A stretch of DNA of 64,000 nucleotides from Thuidium tamariscinum (GCA_947034885.2 OX344749.2:15329501-15393500); one strand, 5' to 3'; positions 23,299 to 36,500 are shown, numbered from the stretch's first letter. Program-made: numbers and translations. Notes: generated by a model from the sequence alone, not told the origin.

Positions 23299-24897
23299 AT
23301 GAATCTCAATGCAGAGGTTGTCTTGTGTCGTTTACAGTTTGAGTTCGAGGAGCTGCTGGATGAACAGGACCGGGTAACTGGATCATTGCAGATTGGCGTG
23401 GTTGGTTGTCGAAGATCAGCTTCCTGGGTAGGCCCACCACATCTGCTCCTTCCTTTTATTATCTGACCCATAAAAACAAAACTGTCGAGTCACTTTTTCT
23501 GTTTTGTTAAGCATATGGGTACATACACGGTCTGTTTTGTTAAGCATACTTTTGGATCGCTTTAGAGGAAGTGCAAGTTGAAACCTGCTTCGTCATCCAG
23601 ATATGCTTCGGTGGCGGTGCTAGGCCCCGACGGAAACGAGCATGGAAGACAGTGAACCGGAAAGGCTCGTTTGCTAAAGCTCGGAAGCTCGTGGATGTCA
23701 TATCTGAACTGCCTAGTGCCAAGGAAGAAATTTATGGAGCATTAGATGCATTTATTGCATGGGAGTTGGAGTTTCCTATCATAGCTATCAAGAAAGCCCT
23801 CCTATTCATGGCTGAAGATCAACAATGGAAACGTGTTATACAGGTGGGTGGGTGCCAAATCATTAGGTTATTGAGCATGTGTGGAATCATTGTGTTATTT
23901 TGTTCGTAAAGACCGGAGAGTCTATCCATCCTTGTAACTTAGTGCAGAATGGAGCTATCTACTTGAGGTAGGTTCTGGATGTTGATCAAAGTTTGGTTGA
24001 ATGTGTTGATTGGGCTGTGCTCTACATCCAGGGACAATTTCGATGACTGACTTTGTGTTGAAACTATTGAATGTTCGTGAACGCACAACAGGTCACGAAG
24101 TGGATGCTGAGTAAAGGGCAAGGAAAAACTATGGGCACATACACACTTCTTCTGCAGGCATTGGACCACGAAGGGCGAGTGGAGGAAGCCGATGTACTGT
24201 GGGAAAAATTAATCACTCAACATGAGGATGCAACTCCGCGCATTATGTTCACAGTCATCATTGCCATGTTCGAGCGGCATAATCAGCCCAGGAGGCTTCT
24301 CCAGGTAGATATATAATTAGCTCTCTTTCGTTGTTTTGCATTCACTGTTTCTGTACTATTCGGTGGTTATTTGGAGGTTCTTAATTCATCTAGTGAGATC
24401 CCTATCTCGAGCTCGTGTCATCTCTTGTTCAGTCGTTCATATCAGTTGTATCATCCGTATAGCTGATGTTGTTTGCAAGCTCTTTTGAGTATGCTCTTAC
24501 AGTTTAACAGACGAATTGAATTGCTGTGTTTTTAAAGGTCTTTGCGGATATGGAAGAGCTAGAGATAAAGCCAGACATAGTGACCGTTGAGCGGGTGGCA
24601 AGAACTTACAGAAGTCTAGGATTATTGAAGAGGGCACAGGCTGTAGAGGCCAAGTACCCACCCACTAAATGGGGATACAGATATAGTAAAAGGGGGAAAA
24701 AATATAGAATAAGAGTTACTGCCGAGGGCGAGGTAATCAAGCCTGAAAAGTCTGAAGCAGAGGCTGAGGCCGAGGCTGAAGAGGAGGATGTCGAAGATTC
24801 AGATAGTGACGATGATGAATTTGTTTACGAAGAGGAATCTGAAGGTGAAAAGTCTTATTTTCTCAAGTCTGATAATGTTACATCAATTGGTCATTGA
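23299..24897 (+). CDS. PPR protein, EMB1417/At4g21190-like, probably plastid
   Basis: Exons 23299-23427, 23568-23843, 24092-24304 and 24538-24897 are joined by GT-AG sites, all in phase 0, giving 325 aa. The first exon and its ATG are uncertain. The conserved core starts in exon 2 (PRRKRAWKTVNRKGSF, then KEEIYGALDAFIAWELEFP), continues through WKRVIQVTKWMLSKGQGKTM (about residues 129-148) and a helical-hairpin PPR region to about 205, then VFADMEELEIKPD (207-219) and a PPTKWGYRYSKRGKKYRIR block (247-265). An acidic Glu/Asp tail covers about 278-310. This order matches the small plant PPR proteins typified by Arabidopsis EMB1417 and At4g18975; such proteins bind organelle RNA. The first exon does not look like a typical transit peptide, so the true 5' end may lie elsewhere. 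No disruptions were seen in exons 2-4, so the gene is probably functional. Confidence 0.8.
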
Positions 24898-25397
24898 CCT
24901 TGGAAGTACGTGAAGTTTACCCCAGCTGTTCTCTCAGGACTCCATCTTGCGGATCGTTGTTTTCCTCGGAATTGTTATGCGAGCGAAAATTTGCAGGTTT
25001 TTGTTTCTTGCCTGTGGATAATACACTACAACATTGCAGTTGCTTGCTTGGCTGACCACATTCTCGTATTATGAATTTATGACTTATGAGTGGCACAAGC
25101 ACGAAGATCTCCAAGTCCTCGTCGATTCATGACTTGAGAATACTTAGTTAATTTTCACGAAGGAAATAGAAAAATAGCCAAAAGTTTGTACTCAAAAGAT
25201 GGTTACAAAATTACATCACAGATCTAATGATTGTTTATTGAGAACTCATTTTTTTGGATTGCAACATCTACAAGATACAGTAGAGCCTCTCCAAAGTAAT
25301 ATTCTCTAAAGGCTGATTGCCTAGTCTTGGTCTAGAATGCATACAATGTCATTGATGCAATGGCCCTCCATAAATGTAACATAGTCAACCCTTTTAA

Positions 25398-26025
25398 CCC
25401 CTAAATGCCCAACGCACCAGAATTTGGTGTTTGCAAAACTTTGAAGTTAAATAAACCCTAACCAAGTTGCTAGTTTTAGTAGTTTATATATTTGGAAAGT
25501 TCTTTTAGAAGTCTAGTTTTAGTGTCAAAAATCCAATCTGGAAAATGAATGATGGTGTTTTTTCTATTCAAGATTTTGTACAAGGGTACCATTGCAATAT
25601 TGACTTTCCATAGTGTTGAGAGTTCTTGAAAATGATCTTAGAGAAAAAATCACATTCAAATTTCATTTACAAAAATTGTAGAGTAGATTTTGAGAAGCCA
25701 TAAATTGATTGGAGTTATACATGTTAGGCCCTTTAACCTCATATTTCTTTGGTCACCAACTTTTCAGATTTGACTTGCAAAAAGAGGATAGAAAGACTTC
25801 ACATCACTTTTGTAGTTTTAACACCCTCATGGTCAAACATTATAATCTTTCACCCCATAAGTAGTATTGTTGTGTTTTCTTTTCCTATGCAATCTCTAAC
25901 ATGTCTAGTTTGAATTTGTATAGTTACAATTTTAGAAAATTGATACAACTTATCAAAATATTGGCCTTTTTTTTCAACTTAGAGCAAATTCTAAGAAGCT
26001 TAAAGAGGTCTTGGGCATTTAGGGG
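25398..26025. mobile_element. TTAA-flanked non-autonomous DNA transposon (F2, short form)
   Basis: The 628-base element starts CCCCTAAATGCCC and ends GGGCATTTAGGGG, a perfect 13-base inverted repeat. It is flanked by TTAA at 25394-25397 and 26026-26029. The interior differs from the other F2 copies, so it represents a separate subfamily sharing the same ends. It sits 0.5 kb downstream of the PPR gene. Confidence 0.85.
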
Positions 26026-26029
26026 TTAA

Positions 26030-27503
26030 GATGGGTACCCTAAAGATGCCACTTTTTGTTGTTATGTCTAGTTACTATTATTTGATTGAACAAATTTTTA
26101 TCTGTTCTTGCTGGCAAGAGAAAGAACATTCAAATGCACCAAAGAGTACAACATTTCCATACCACATGCAAAAGTTACAAAGGATCAAATTTTTTTCTTA
26201 ATAGATGTTCTAAAATCATTTCTTACCTAGTGTACCTACCTTGCTTTAGAGAGGTTCTATAGTACTAATATAAATTGACATGTAGAAAACAATGTTTGTA
26301 GTTACTTGAGCTACTTGTTGTGCTCTTTTTGCTTTTTAACTTTTTGCTATTTGTTTTGAAGTTTTTACCTAGAGTTTGAATCAATCTCTATTGTGTTCTT
26401 TTTCAATTTTTCATTTTTTTCTTCCTAATTTTTCTTTTTTTTTCTTGCCCTAAGTCCTAGCTAGCATTTGAATCAACTCTTATTGTTAGAAGTCTAGTAA
26501 TGGTGTAGTCTATAAAAACCCCAAACCAACCAATCACCTACAAGTTTTAACTTTTGATAACTCTAAATCCTTTTTTGTGACATCTATTTTTTTCTTTTTC
26601 TTTCACCCTGAATCCTAAAATCTTGAAATCTCCATGTTCAAAAATAAAGAAGTTTGTATAGTAAAACTTCATAAATAGGTAAAAAAACCATGATTCAAAA
26701 GTCAACAATTAAAGTGCAAAGTTAAACCTTCTATATTTCACAATCTAAGAACCTACATATATTTAACCGTTAACTGTATAACGCAGCTATAGACACTAAG
26801 TGTATGATGGATGACAAAGAATTCTTGCATGTAGGACAAAATTGCAATTGTTCATCCTTGGAATTCTGTAGAAAGAAGGAGAAGTTATAAATAGTAGTTT
26901 GTTCTTCAATGAATACTTTTGAATTTCTTAAAGTAGAAAATTTGCATGGGTTCAAAAAGTATGATTTCTATAGAGACCAACTTGTCCTTGGAGGATTAAT
27001 TTGCACTTTTGGATTCATAGAACATTCAAATTTGGGATAGTTCCTCTTGAAACTCAAAACTCAAAAATCAGGTGGAAATAAAGCAATGTGGGCAAATTTT
27101 GAATATTGAATTACCAACTCTTTGGGTGATGATGTTGAGTTTTGTAACTATAGAGTAGGTCAATACATTGATACCCAATAATTAATTAAATTTCTTAAAG
27201 TAGCTTTGGCATTTAAAATTTTCATTTAAGAAAATTTGACATTATATTAAAAAGAAGTCAAAATATTTGGCAAAGAAATTTGAAATCCATTTAAATAGAT
27301 GTGAAAAAAATTGAAGATGACTCAAGCTCTTTATACAAATGAGGTGGTGGGAGGTAGAACAATCTATGTGGCATATGTAAATTGTTAAGATTAGTAAGAG
27401 CTCTACTACTTATAGATAAGTCAAAATCCCTATGATTTCTATCTTTCTATATAGCTAAGAATTTACATTGCATTATATTGTTTTTGAAAATGTAAAGCAT
27501 TGC
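26030..27503. other. AT-rich gene-free stretch
   Basis: There are no convincing frames, RNAs or repeat boundaries. Long T-rich runs occur around 26390-26460 and 26570-26610. Confidence 0.5.
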
Positions 27504-27507
27504 TTAA

Positions 27508-28269
27508 GGGTGATTACAAGAAACACTTGTCCTTTTTTTTGTCCCCTTGACCTCCAACAGGTACTTTTTTGCTCATAACTTTTGCATATTTTCTTCGTTT
27601 GGCTTGAAATTTGGATTGAATGTGCACACAAAAATTTCAGATGTTGAATAATTTTTTCAGAATTTTTAAAATTATTTTACTATTTTTAAACTGCCCCCAA
27701 TTGGGTGTCTACCTTGGCCATTTTGGAGGTTTTTAGTCCTATTTTTTACTCAAAAATCCAAATTTGAAGCCACAAATTGGACAAGTTGGAGGTCTACTAA
27801 CATTACAAGGGGTGACGATGAGTTTTTATGAAAATAGTAATATGTCTATTGTGCACATGGGGTCAAAGTGACCTTCCTTTGCACAAAGGCTATGAAGAGG
27901 GAAAAAATTTCCTAGAGGAATTTTTTGTTGCAATGTAAGCACAATTTTGTTTAGAAAAATGGATTTTTTTTAAAGAGTTTTTTGAATTTTTTTTTGAATT
28001 ACTAAAAATGAAAAGGTCCACAGACCCCTTTTTTGCTATTTTCTGCTCCCAGTGGCCTAAGTAGTACTTTGTAGCACTCTACAATACTTCATAGTACTAC
28101 GTAGTACTAAATCAACGGCCCAGATTTGCAGGCGCCTGAAATCAATGGCTGACATTGATAGGTGTAGTACAGACGCGCAGTACTGGTAGGATCACACAAT
28201 ACTGCCAGTCCTACACCAAAAAAACTGCGTTTTTAAGACATAAACGTGAAGTGTTTCTTGCAATGACCC
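27508..28269. mobile_element. F1 non-autonomous DNA transposon, subfamily B
   Basis: This 762-base element has termini GGGTGATTACAAGAAACACT and, at the right, AAGTGTTTCTTGCAATGACCC. The 4-bp duplication TTAA flanks it (27504-27507 and 28270-28273). Its left half, with a GTCCCCTTGACCTCCAACAG block followed by CATAACTTTTGCA, is shared with copies at 43638, 44931 and 55202 in direct or reverse orientation. No coding frame is present. Confidence 0.85.
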
Positions 28270-28430
28270 TTAAGTGGTCAACAAAAAGTGGTTCTAATAT
28301 AATTAACAAAGCTAGTAACTTGTACAAAACACATTATTTAAAACATGTAATCCAATTGATTTAAATAGACTAGCCTATTACCACCTTATTTGCAATTTGA
28401 ATATCTTGGGGCCAATAGTATGATGGACAT

Positions 28431-28457
28431 TTATATATATATATATATATATATATT
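28431..28457. repeat. (TA)n microsatellite
   Basis: This is an uninterrupted TA dinucleotide run of about 26 bases in AT-rich DNA. Confidence 0.9.
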
Positions 28458-30279
28458 TCAGAAGTGAACACTTGTTTTACCCAAATATAATTACAATTTT
28501 CCATTTGGAATTCAAATTTGTATAAATTTTTTAAGTGGCCTACCTTGAAATTACTGAACCATTCATAATTGGAGTCATAAACATCATACAACCAACCAAT
28601 GACCACCATTCCATGTACCTAACTTATTAGCACTTAAATATTCACAAATCAAGGATCAATATGGTACCCAAGTTGGAATTAATGCACTAAAATTGTCAAA
28701 AAAGTAATGGATTTTAGGTGAGTTCTTTAGTGAAGATGGGACCTAAAGTCAAAGGGTCAATATAGGCAGATGGCAGAGATAGGCTGATCTACCTTAATTG
28801 CTTCTCTCTGGCTTATTTGTGAATGATGTGCAGATTCGTCATTAGACTGATATCTGGCTGTACTAAATTGTGATTCTGAAAGTGCCTCGTGCAAGTTGTC
28901 TCTGACTTGTGCTCTCTGGAATTTAGCATTGTATTGCAATTCTTTTACATGTCTAAAGAGCCTGGACGCCTAACTGACATGTAGAATATTAAGGCACAAA
29001 ACACCAAAATTACTCAAGGTCACGACTGTATTTACTAAAGGTACTCGGCTTCTCATTCACTAACTAGAACTTGATATATAACCCTCGAATTTGTTAAAAT
29101 TATGGTGGGTTTTAGTGAAATTGGGACAGTGTTGAACAAGTTGAAAACGTGGTGCACTACACTTAACCAACCACCACATAAAGAGAACAGAAGTCCTCAC
29201 AATCAGGCAATGAAACCTAAACTCATTCACCTTATTGAGAGCAATAATAATTGAACAGGTGGATGAGGCTCGTGATATTCTTAAACAGTTTCTCTAAAAA
29301 TAAATATTCACTTCCTTTCCGTCATTCATTTCACGTGTCTCTAGGAGATGTAGCCGTCGTAATAACAATCCTCAGTCTGTCCAAGCAAGGCGAAGATCGT
29401 AGGTATAAAATTCGACACAACTAGCTCAAGCCTGGGGATATTGAAGACATTTGCCAGCTTGGCAATTCCAAATTGTTTCCATATTCATACAAGCACAAAC
29501 AATTCACCCTTCCAATTCCACACCCATGCATCAAAGTACCACGAACGGTTGGCGGAACATTCTTACTGGAGGAGTCAGTAGATCATTGCCGCGTGCTCCA
29601 ATTAACAGTCACCATAGTCAATACTCAATCCACAGGATAGCGCACGCTAAGGTACTGTCTATGGGTTTTGTCCTCAAAGATTTCTCAAGTGGCATGTGAG
29701 CAAAACTTCCATCCGCAGGGATCGAACGCCACAGCTATTAACTGACTATCATCACTGGCTTGCTATGTTGCGTGCAGGTCTAGCGTAACAAATTAAGATT
29801 TGTCACTAGTACAAATAAAAGAAGGAAGCGGATATTCCTAACTGCTGGAAGATGGTTTGTTTCGTAGGGGTTCATCACGACTGCTGATGCGTTAGATCAG
29901 CAGAAGAGATAGCTTTACTTGGCCTCATCTACTTTTCATTATCGTTTCTTTCCGGCCAGTCTCCGTAGACTTCCATCGAAACAAACGGAGGTGCTGGATC
30001 ATTCTAAAGAACGTAGACGTTGTTCACGCTGTGGGACACGGACGAACGATCAGCGAGACCATCCCGAGAGGAGATTAGATGAAAGTTGGGAGGCAGCCAA
30101 GCCACTGAGGGTGATTGAGCAAGTACTTGTGGTTGCAGTGGATTACGAAGTTCGTACCCGGAGAAGTCCTCGTCTCAGGTGGTGACTTGCGTTCTTCCAA
30201 TCATGACAGCGCAGAAGGCTACAGAGAAACGGGTGGAGTGATCAGCGTCATGAGAAATCCAAGAACCATGTAATGAAAC
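28458..30279. other. 3' flank of the GRAS gene, no gene recognised
   Basis: Composition moves from AT-rich to gene-like from about 28.75 kb. The part nearest 30279 should include the 3' untranslated region of the minus-strand GRAS gene. A plus-strand frame at 29919-30185 is Arg-rich, has no family match and is considered chance. Confidence 0.4.
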
Positions 30280-33200
30280 CTAGGCAAGTGTTACCGCCGC
30301 TGTGGGCTCCCAAACTGTCAGTGCACGCACAATTTGATTTTTCCATCCCATGAGAAACCAGCCTCCATCTTCCCCAATACCGTAGTCTTTGTGAAACGAA
30401 CCCATCATAGCTTGAATTTTTGACAACATGATTGGATGGAGCTGCTTTTGTGAGAACCCAGCTCGTTGGGTGCGAGTCTGCCATTGCCTGTATGGCTCTG
30501 CACGTTCCACCCTTTCTATTCCATCACACGCAACGATGTTGAGAATCTCTCGCCCATAGAACTCCTTCTCAAGGATCACTCGGTCTGGATCATTCGCGGG
30601 CATCGAGACCTCCATGGCGTCAAACATTGTCGAGTAATACTTCATGCTTTCCCTAAAGCGGGTCATGAAAAAAGGTGCGTTATAGTTCGCATTGACCACT
30701 AACATGACGAAGACCTGCATACGAGAACGAACAATTTAGAATTTTTAAGCCTCAAATAGTACACACAAAAGAAGACAGTTTAAAATCTGAGAACAAATTC
30801 AAATACATGTTACATGTCAAGAACTTTAATTGCATGCATAACAATCCAATTAAGCTTGTTAAAAAGTGCAAGACGAATGACACAATTTTGATTCCCCGTT
30901 ATTGTGTAGAGTAAGGATGTACAGCATCTGAAATACAACGCAGAAGTCTTGGTTCCTTAGCGCAAAAAACGTATCGGTTCAGAAATATTCGCACCTTGGG
31001 GTTCATGCTTCGGATCCTGTCAAGGACAACTTTTCTAGGACTTGCAGCCATTATAGATTCGTCGAGGAGGTTATGAAGTCTGTACTGACAATTCACTGCC
31101 AGCACCTCATCGTGCTTCAAACATAGTTGAGCAGGCGTAATTGTTTCCCATTTGTCAGCCAATGCATGAAACTCAAATGGTACTCCCCATAATCTCGCAA
31201 ACTGCGCCAACCTACGGCCAACTTCTTGTACCCTCGCAGATGGCTTACCTCCCGGTTGAGGTAGATCAATACCTGAAACATGCATATAAATTCCTATCAT
31301 TCAAAATCGTATCCTCTTCTCCTGGTCCCGACTCGTCGAAATGCAGCCGTATATGAAGAGAATCAGCAGCGCTCTCTTCCCTTGGAGCGAAAGAACTCGC
31401 CAGTACCTTACGATAAAATAGCAAGCAAGACACATCTACAAATTATGATAATAGTATGGTTCTACTTACATGTTATACGCAGATGAGGCGGGCCCCCCGG
31501 TCTCTGGGACAGGCGCTGGATAAGGCATGGCCATTGCGCACCATACGCGACTCCATAATCGACCAAATGTGCTCGTTCTGCGCCTTCGAAGGCATCTAAA
31601 ACGGTCTTTGTCGAGAAAAAGTGGGAAACCTTGTTAAAAGGGCTATAGTCAACAAACAAACGATGCGCTTTCAACATTGTCGCAGAGGAGGGGGTATTGC
31701 TAGTGATGGCCATGTAGAGTTGAGCACCCGTTCCTGACATCTTAGCAACCTACAGGATAGCACGATGAAGAGATATTAGGACAAATCACGGCCAGCAAGA
31801 ATTTTCTTTAGTAACTTACTGCAATGTAAGTTGCAGTTGAGCAGTCAAAGCCAACTGAAATAAATTAAGATTAATTATGAACAGCAAAATAATTCGGCAC
31901 AACGTGCGAGAAACCTCTGCTGATAATAGATTGACCAACCCACTGGTCAAAGTAACTTTGGTTTGGGAAACATAAACTTACCAAAGCCTCCACGTAATAA
32001 TAAGCCATCCGCTGATGCGAATTTCCATATGCCGACGAATGGTGCCGAAGCTCCCTTATCAAGTCGTTCGCACTTCTCACATCATCTTGACCAACAGCGA
32101 GAGCACATCTGAACCACAAGTGACATTAGGTTCAGAACAAACAACCTAAACTCAGATAATATCCACCAGACGCATACTTCTGTATTCGAATAACCTCTCC
32201 TGATACTACTCCAATCAGTATCTAAGATACGCACCAAAATGGCAGGAATGAGGGATTTCTCAAATTCTGATTGCGTTCAAAAACCAAAGGCCTGTCTTAA
32301 TTTCAAAACCTGGTACACATCTAGATTGATGAAAATCAACTGTTCATTATCAAACTACCAGGTTCACGATGAAAAGGAACTAACCAGGTGCTCTAGAAAA
32401 AACGCATTAAACAAACTACTGAACATTACCGATTACTAAACAATGTAGTTTACAGGACGATGAAACCGTTGATATTACTAGCACAGGAGCCAAAGAATCT
32501 CTTATCCCCAAGATCTAAATTTGCTACGTTCTATGACAAGGAGCGCAAATAAATATCAGCAAGAACTACAAAGTGCGTAGACAAACGAAGCTATTACCAA
32601 CATGAAACTTTTATTAAACAGGTGGTTTTCACGCCAGGAGGAAAGTTCAAAGACCCCGTGCACGTGATTCTAAATCTTTAAAACTCATAATTGTTACTCT
32701 TCGGTAATAGGATACACTGATTTATTCCATTAGTGCGAATGACACTAACTTACCAAAGTCGCACTATTCTTAATTAGTGCAGGCTGAAATATTGTACTAA
32801 TTTTCACCAAATTTTTTTTTCTGCAGTAATACTAATTACGGAGGTGACAGTAATTTTGAGTCCTCAATAAAACTTAAATGAGAGTAAAGCGAAATATTAG
32901 AAGAAAATCGCGTACCTCAAGAGTAGCCCCTTGATATCAACGCAACCAGGGGAGAAGGAAAAAGTGTCAAGTGACGCTTCCCTTCCGAAAAAATGGTCCT
33001 GCAGAAAAGACGAACTCAGTGAGCGGCCTTCGGCGGGTCTTTCCCGAATGAATTCCAGGTAATAATCCCAAGAGTCGTCCGAGTGATCAGTGCACGCATC
33101 TTGCTCATTGATCCACGTGCTGGAGTCTACATTTTCAGAAACGTCCATCATATGCTTGTTTAGATTGCAGGTGTACGCATGAATGAGCTTGTCCGTCACG

Positions 33201-33925
33201 CTTTCCTCAGTTGGTAAGAATCCTCTGGTTGTCCAACTAATATCATAGTTCTCATCTACGGATTCACTCTTACCGAGCTCCAAAGCCTCTGGACTAACAA
33301 ACGCGGCGAATTCCTTGGCCATAGCCTGGTAGTTAAATCCCTCTTGTGCTGTGAACTTTTTCTCCTCCATGTCTTCGTCCATGAGCAAACCATCCAAGAA
33401 TCGCACGAGCGGCTCAGTTTGCCCTGCAAGATCCAGCCTGTCTCCATAGTCTTCAACATCAAGAGCGCCGTCGAATCGACCTAATTTCTGAGAAGAAGGC
33501 GAGAGGGAGCCAGATCTTGGAGAAGACAGGCAAGAAATCGTTGAGCTGCAAGCCTCCGACAAACTACCAGACGTTGATCGTACAGGCAAGTCTGCTTTCT
33601 TCGAGTACGAGAACAGCTGAGGAATTTCAGGCCTCTTCGGAAACTCCGGAGTCTCCAGCCTACTCTTGTGGAAATACAACTCTTCATGGTTCACCACACC
33701 AGTATGATCCGCCACAATTGAGGAAAGATCCGACGCTACCTGATGGAACTGTTGATACGGAACTCGCTTCTCCACGGAGACGTGAGTCGCAAATCCTCGT
33801 TTCTGCAGTTTCGGTGTCTGCGAATGAATCTGCGCCTGAAGCCATGCTTGCTGCAATTGACTCGCGAGTGGAGATGAGTAGTCCGATCCTTCAGAACCCG
33901 CTCTACTCGGCCGAGATCCCAGCAT
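30280..33925 (-). CDS. GRAS-domain transcriptional regulator, LISCL (SCL9/SCL14) type
   Basis: Five exons on the minus strand: 33925-32916, 32108-31982, 31749-31470, 31272-30995 and 30714-30280, all with GT-AG introns and consistent phase, give 709 aa. Residues 1-330 are a variable Ser-rich and acidic N-terminus. The GRAS domain starts at about 333 (GLLLRCALAVGQDD), with SGTGAQLYMA at about 384, the VHIID-like motif HLVDYG at 440-445, WPCLIQRLS..RPGGPPHLRIT, IDLPQPG, then YNAPFF at about 576, the PFYRE-region FYGREILN at 617-624, and a SAW region to the end (WFLMGWKNQIVRALTVW). The motifs match the LISCL group, nuclear co-regulators in stress and development. A stretch at 31812-31849 looks exon-like, but splicing 31982 directly to 31749 restores the family sequence. 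The splice between exons 3 and 4 gives Cys where the family has Gly (RIT-C-IDLP). Most seed-plant GRAS genes lack introns in this domain. Confidence 0.92.
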
Positions 33926-34700
33926 CCCTAACTACAACCTCAATTTCACTAAGAAATCCAAACACTTGTCCCTTCACCGCCACTCCCTCAAAATACTACA
34001 CTCTCCCCTGACATCGTCATCGCCACAAAAACTCATTGCGCACATGATTCTTTTTGCGCAAATTTTATTTTTCTCAAGCCTCCGATTTCAAAACCAAACT
34101 CCGAAAGAATGCAAAACCGTTACAAAGTCGGACGGCCTCGCTCTCAGCCCTGCAACAGTCTAGAATGCACAACAATACCCGCCCCTTAAGCCTTTTGACT
34201 CTGCCATGGCCATTCAGAGCTACGATTGTAGCAACGAACAGTGTTTCCCAAGCGCCCGTCTTCCGGTAGGCCGCGCCAACACCGGTCGGAAGCATTGTCT
34301 ATCGGTCGCAGCACCCTACCACTTTGACAACCACTTTTGAACACGTCATCCAGTGGGGATCATGGGTCGGGCGCAGCACAAATCTTGGAGCAGGCCGCCC
34401 CGACCAAACCCGGCCTGCCAAAATTCTGGATGAAAAATTGGGATCGGCCGGGAATTCTTCATTCATCGGTCATGTCACCCTCGAAGTTTTTCCTCAGCAT
34501 ACCGACAATGACTTCCTTCGCCTTGGTCGTGACGCCTTCGTAACCACTGCGGATCTGACTTACGAGTTACGACCTTCTGGAAGTAAAAGCTTATTACAGA
34601 GTAAGGGAGAAGGCTCAGAAATTGCTGGGCCGCCCTTTTCATGTTCTCCGTATTTCATGAGAGTATTTCACCCATTTCCAACCACTTAAGCAATTACACA
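33926..34700 (-). other. Upstream region of the GRAS gene
   Basis: This GC-richer segment precedes the GRAS start codon and should contain its promoter and 5' untranslated region. I see no firm TATA box or operator. Plus-strand frames here (33517-34011, 34324-34689) are low-complexity or antisense shadows without family features. Confidence 0.4.
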
Positions 34701-36500
34701 TATGTAGAATGCAGTTTTTTTGAATGCAAATTTCTTTCATGCACAAAAATAGAATTTAGAAGGATGCCATATTTTTTCAAAATTTTATTACACAAATTGT
34801 AATTACTATGACTTTTTTAGTAGAAGAGTCTCTGCGACCTATAATGGTAATATAGGCTCATTGCAAAACCAACCAAGGACTAGTTGCATTTATGAGAGCC
34901 TTGCAACCAATCATAATGTGCCACAATTGCTTTGGGAACTACACCATAACTTCACAAAAAGAAAACAACCTATTGATTGGAAATGGGGGTTGATCAGAAA
35001 TGGGTTGCCATCTTTCTAGATGGGAGTATTTTTAGCTCATTTTTCAGTCAAAGAGAAATAGATGAGGAATTTTACACAAGTGGTTTCATAATTTTTGAAG
35101 CATTATTGAATTAATAATGAATTTTCAGATGAATTGTGCACCTATTTATGACCCTCAAACCATTCAGTTGCAACTTTATAGAAAGATAGAGAAACCAAAG
35201 AGAATGATTGGCTCTCACAATTGGTAATGATTTCTTCCTTGATTCATTTAATGATTATAGGTCAATTTAAGAATTATCTCATGTAAATTTCACAATGCTT
35301 CATAGGGATGGTTCTTAATACATGTGTCATTTAGAGCCTCCTACTTTATGAACAAATGGAGAAGTCTATGAGATATGCTCACATGTGTTTTTTTTATTTT
35401 TTGAAACAAAAATGAAAGTATATTCACACTTATTTAAGTTAAGTTACATTAATTAACAATCTCATTAAATTCCTCAAGAATCAAATTGATTGTCAAATGG
35501 TCAAACATCAATTTTAAGCTTCATTTAGTACTTTAAAGCTTATATGAATGTAAGTCTTATAGTTTTATCATTAAATAAAGAGGTGTGTTGTTTATATAAC
35601 ATTCTACAATAACTTACATGGGTCTCCATTCCTTGCTAAAGGTCTAAAAAATATAGATTCAAACTACAAAATCACCCTTTGTATAAGCTACAATAGTTAA
35701 GCAACTTCCTCTATTGGAAGAACATTTTAGCCTAGATACTTATGCATTCTTTGTTTTAAAAGGAACCATTTTGTAATTGCACAATATTGTTGTGATTAAT
35801 TTAGGAAATTTGTATTATTTTTTTTCAAAAATATCATTAATATAATCTTTATAGCAAAAATTAAAAATAAATTAGTAAATTTAATTGATCAATTAAATTA
35901 ATTTGAAATTTTCTTTTGATGGTGTAGTCTCCAATAAATACCATGAATATATTTCAAGTAAATATAGTCTTTATACATTTGCTCAGTAAAATCCTAATGT
36001 TTTTCATATGTCCATTTTTTTCCATAGATGTTGATTCTTTTAAAAAATTATGGCATATTTTGAAAAGTGTAACTCTCGAATGAATTTTTACCAATAATAA
36101 TAATAATGAATATTACAACAATCAAATGTTTTTACGAATATGAAGTTTGCAATAAAAAAACATAATTTAAAATTTAAAATGTCAATATTATCAATATTAA
36201 TTATCAATGTTTTTTAAAACAACATATTTTTAATATTATATGATTAGAATTCTAATATATAGGTGGAATCCATAATCACAATAAACTATCAGATTTATAA
36301 AATCTCCAATATTTAAGAAAGATTATAAATTAAACTTACTTGACTTCATTTTCACAATTTAAATTAGATGTAAAAAAATAAACATATTTGAAGTTAGAAC
36401 TAAGGTTACGTTCACACCAAATGTTTTTTTGCAATTTCTAAATTCATATGTGCGATCAACATAACATTTAGTAGCTAATGGACTGACTACCTTTTGCTCT
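34701..36500. other. AT-rich gene-free stretch
   Basis: The DNA is very AT-rich with dense stops in all frames. I see no coding frame, RNA gene or transposon terminus. Confidence 0.5.

Noticed and set aside
29919..30185. Plus-strand frame of 88 aa beyond the GRAS gene
   Set aside because: Arg-rich composition typical of chance frames in GC-richer DNA; no motif, and it lies in the GRAS 3' flank.
33517..34011. Plus-strand frame of 164 aa
   Set aside because: Antisense shadow of GRAS exon 1.
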